From DATKSS01 sp049582065 (GTDB lineage: Bacteria; Chloroflexota; Dormibacteria; Dormibacterales; Dormibacteraceae), in NCBI GenBank assembly GCA_049582065.1, contig JBAUTF010000205.1, forward strand, positions 1-15,522: a DNA stretch of 15,522 bases. Reading direction: 5' to 3'. Below, piece by piece: positions 13,825 to 15,522 of the stretch. The notes under the pieces are model-generated. The model was not told the DNA's origin. It ran no database searches and saw only the letters and a program-made list of their open reading frames with translations. A program made the position numbers and the translations under genes. How positions within the stretch are numbered: position 1 is the first letter of the stretch; every line of letters starts with the position of its first letter.

Positions 13825-14421
13825 GTGAGCGCCCCCAAGGTCCGCCTCGAGTCGGTCCGCCGGAGCTCAGGCGGGCGCATCCACCTGACGCCGCGCGTTC
13901 CCCGCTCGGGCCCGGTGACCACCCTCTGCGGCCAGACGCTCGCGACCGGCACATTCGGGGCGGTCGAGGATGCCGCGGACTGCACCAACTGCATCCGCCG
14001 GTCCCAGGACCAGGGCCGCATCTCGGGGGCCTTCTTTGCCCAGGACGAGGGTTCTGAGCTGCTGCGGCTGTCTTTGGAGCAGGCGCGTGAGCGCAAGCCG
14101 GCCTCCCAAGAGACGTCAAGCCCTGCTGCGGAGACCCGGGTCGTATGGCCGGCGGCCAAACCGCCGCCGGAGGTCATCCCAGACCAGCTCGGCGAGCTGG
14201 CCACCAGGGGTTTCAAGCCCTCGGGCGAGGGCGTGTGGCGCAGCCCCGGCGGGGTGATCGTCCGCATGCGGAAGCACGGGAAGGAGTGGCGGTTCGAAGA
14301 GCTCGTTTTCGAGGGTTCGATCGTGGCGATCCGCGACGGCGAAGGCATGCGCATCAAGGCGGGCGACGTCGAGGTGAGCCCTGCCGCCGGAGGCTTCGAG
14401 GTCCAGCTCAAGAAGCGCTGA
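13825..14421 (+). CDS. Uncharacterised protein with a His-Cys-Cys-Cys zinc-site pattern
   Basis: I do not recognise this 198-residue protein. The N-terminal 60 residues contain His20 (GRIHLTP), Cys35 (TLCGQTL) and Cys53/Cys56 (DCTNCIRR), a spacing that could bind one zinc ion. Small actinobacterial proteins with a similar LCG...CxxC pattern exist, as far as I recall. Residues about 65-120 are a charged, Pro/Ala-rich linker, likely disordered. Residues about 120-198 (LGELATRGFKPSGEGVWRSP to the KKR end) look like a compact beta-rich domain with alternating hydrophobics. There is no signal peptide or membrane segment. Codon use (G/C at third positions) and the absence of a better frame on either strand support this frame over the antisense frame. 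The GTG start has no Shine-Dalgarno site. It lies between the dioxygenase and gpx genes. Confidence 0.75.
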   Translation: MSAPKVRLESVRRSSGGRIHLTPRVPRSGPVTTLCGQTLATGTFGAVEDAADCTNCIRRSQDQGRISGAFFAQDEGSELLRLSLEQARERKPASQETSSPAAETRVVWPAAKPPPEVIPDQLGELATRGFKPSGEGVWRSPGGVIVRMRKHGKEWRFEELVFEGSIVAIRDGEGMRIKAGDVEVSPAAGGFEVQLKKR

Positions 14422-14466
14422 CGGCCGCTCAGGAATAGCCCGGGCCGGCAACCGCTTCTGGTAGGT

Positions 14467-14967
14467 GTGGCTCAGACCCTGCCCCGCTCGATCTACGAGG
14501 TCACCCTTCCGAGGCTGAACGGCGACGAGGCGAGCCTGTCCGAGTACCAGGACAAGGTGGTGCTTGCCGTCAACGTCGCGTCGAAGTGCGGCTTCACCCC
14601 GCAATACGCGGGCCTGCAACAGCTGCACGACCGCTACTCCGCCCGCGGCTTCACCGTGATCGCCTTCCCGTGCAACCAGTTCTTCCGCCAGGAGCCCGGC
14701 ACCGCCGAGCAGATCCAGCAGTTCTGCACCGTCAACTACGGTGTGACGTTCCCGCTCTACTCCAAGCTCGACGTCAAAGGGGCCCACCAGCACCCGCTGT
14801 ATGCGCTGCTGACGCAGATCCCCGACGACAAGGGCAAGGCCGGCAATGTGGGCTGGAACTTCGAGAAGTTCCTGATCGGCCGCGACGGAATCCCGGTGCG
14901 CCGATTCCGCTCCAAGGTCGAACCGGCAGATCCCGCGATCGTCAGCGCGATCGAATCGCTGCTGTAG
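14467..14967 (+). CDS. gpx: Glutathione peroxidase family, thioredoxin-dependent type
   Basis: This 166-residue thioredoxin-fold peroxidase reduces hydrogen and lipid peroxides in the cytosol. Peroxidatic Cys41 is in ASKCGFTPQY; the other catalytic residues are Gln71 in FPCNQF and Trp130/Asn131 in NVGWNF. Cys87 in QQFCTVNYGVTFP occupies the resolving-cysteine position of thioredoxin-dependent members such as yeast Gpx3, so thioredoxin rather than glutathione is the likely reductant. This fits high-G+C Gram-positive-type lineages, which usually lack glutathione. Cys replaces selenocysteine and no recoding element is needed. The GTG start has GGTAGG directly adjacent, too close to be a good Shine-Dalgarno site. 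The gene follows the unknown gene by 45 bp and abuts the methyltransferase. Confidence 0.94.
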   Translation: MAQTLPRSIYEVTLPRLNGDEASLSEYQDKVVLAVNVASKCGFTPQYAGLQQLHDRYSARGFTVIAFPCNQFFRQEPGTAEQIQQFCTVNYGVTFPLYSKLDVKGAHQHPLYALLTQIPDDKGKAGNVGWNFEKFLIGRDGIPVRRFRSKVEPADPAIVSAIESLL

Positions 14968-15522
14968 AGTCGCCGAGCCGCACCGCGATCTCGGCCGCCG
15001 CCTGCAGGGCGGCGCATCTGCTGGTCGACTCCCCGCCATTCATCCTCGAGGACCGCATTGCGCTCGGCCTGCTCGACGAGCAGGGCGCGGCAATGATCGC
15101 CTACCACCGCGCATCGGGCTCGCACCCCGTGCTCGCCGGGACGCGCGCGGTGGTCGCGACGCGCAGCAGGTTCGCGGAGGACCGGTTTGCCAAGGCGGTC
15201 GAGAGGGGCATCGACCAGTACGTGATCCTCGGCGCGGGCCTTGACTCCTTTGCATACCGCTCGGAGCTTGCGGCCCGGGTGCGCGTGTTTGAGGTGGATG
15301 CGCCGGCGACGCAGCAGTTGAAGCGCGAGAAGCTGTACGCGGCGGGGATCGACCCCATCGGGGAGGTCACATTTGTCGCGCTCGATCTTCGTGATGAACC
15401 GGTGGTCGATCGCCTGGCGGCCGTCGGGTTTACGACCGGCGACTCCGCCTTCGTCAGCTGGCTCGGCGTCAGCTTTTACCTGGATCCGGAAAGCGTGGCG
15501 GCGGCTCTCACGGGGCTTGCCT
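14964..15522 (+). CDS. Class I SAM-dependent methyltransferase, TIGR00027/PPM-like, 3' end outside window
   Basis: The frame runs open to the window end and encodes a leucine-carboxyl-methyltransferase-like protein of the group abundant in Actinomycetota. Visible family segments are SPSRTAISAAACRAAHLL at the N-terminus, PPFILEDRIAL, TRSRFAEDRFAKAVERGI, the SAM-binding motif I YVILGAGLDSFAYR, the acidic ribose-binding strand RVFEVDAPATQQLKRE, and FVSWLGVSFYL. The family N-terminus begins at 14970, two bases after the gpx stop. No ATG, GTG or TTG exists in frame near it. The codon where a start would be expected is GTA (14964-14966), overlapping the gpx stop as GTAG. The first canonical start is the ATG at 15093, which would delete about 41 conserved residues. 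The methyl acceptor is unknown. Confidence 0.82.

Noticed and set aside
14964..15522. Calling the methyltransferase a pseudogene
   Set aside because: The visible frame is intact with good motifs to the window end; only the start is unclear, and a single base difference or non-canonical start could explain it.
1..15522. tRNA, rRNA, CRISPR array, insertion sequence or phage signature
   Set aside because: No cloverleaf-like segment, regularly spaced repeats, transposase motif or phage gene was seen on either strand by reading, and coding genes fill almost all of the window.

Overview
This is a high-G+C bacterial window (roughly two-thirds G+C by eye), densely coded and rich in GTG and TTG starts. 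It holds 14 complete genes and two genes cut by the window ends. I see no tRNA, rRNA, insertion sequence, phage gene or CRISPR array. The ftsH - Rossmann/DUF2520 - panB order resembles a compressed form of the ftsH-folate-DUF2520-pan neighbourhood of Actinomycetota. Together with the BMP-type nucleoside transporter and a Dx-type adenosine deaminase, this suggests a Terrabacteria soil lineage (Actinomycetota, or a Chloroflexota/Dormibacterota-like group). That placement is inference from gene order and composition only.

Left part, plus strand (1-4015): the 3' part of ftsH, a Rossmann-DUF2520 dehydrogenase overlapping panB by ATGA (pantothenate pathway), then adenosine deaminase (add). Between panB and add lies a short region with a perfect hairpin, a 13-bp direct repeat and a long imperfect inverted repeat.

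Centre, minus strand (11934 down to 4012): one compact seven-gene operon for nucleoside uptake and salvage. In transcription order it encodes a BMP-family lipoprotein, a double-domain ABC ATPase, two permeases (NupP-like, then NupQ-like), a pyrimidine-nucleoside/thymidine phosphorylase, a uridine-phosphorylase-family enzyme and uracil phosphoribosyltransferase. The genes overlap or lie within 11 bp of each other. The operon meets add tail to tail, and a single CTAG palindrome provides the stop codons of both upp and add. Functionally, imported nucleosides would be deaminated (add, adenosine to inosine) or phosphorolysed (deoA, udp), and uracil would be recaptured as UMP (upp).

Right part (12033-15522): a HAD hydrolase on the minus strand is divergent from a plus-strand run: an MhqO-type vicinal-oxygen-chelate dioxygenase, an uncharacterised protein with a His-Cys-Cys-Cys zinc-site pattern, a thioredoxin-type glutathione peroxidase and the start of a TIGR00027-type SAM methyltransferase. 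The methyltransferase has no recognisable start codon. Several of these genes lack Shine-Dalgarno sequences, and at least the HAD gene looks leaderless.

Most of the window is ordinary housekeeping. The points most worth checking are the DUF2520-panB pair as a candidate ketopantoate reductase/PanB module, the udp-family enzyme that lacks the usual uracil-recognition motif, the unknown zinc-site protein and the missing methyltransferase start.
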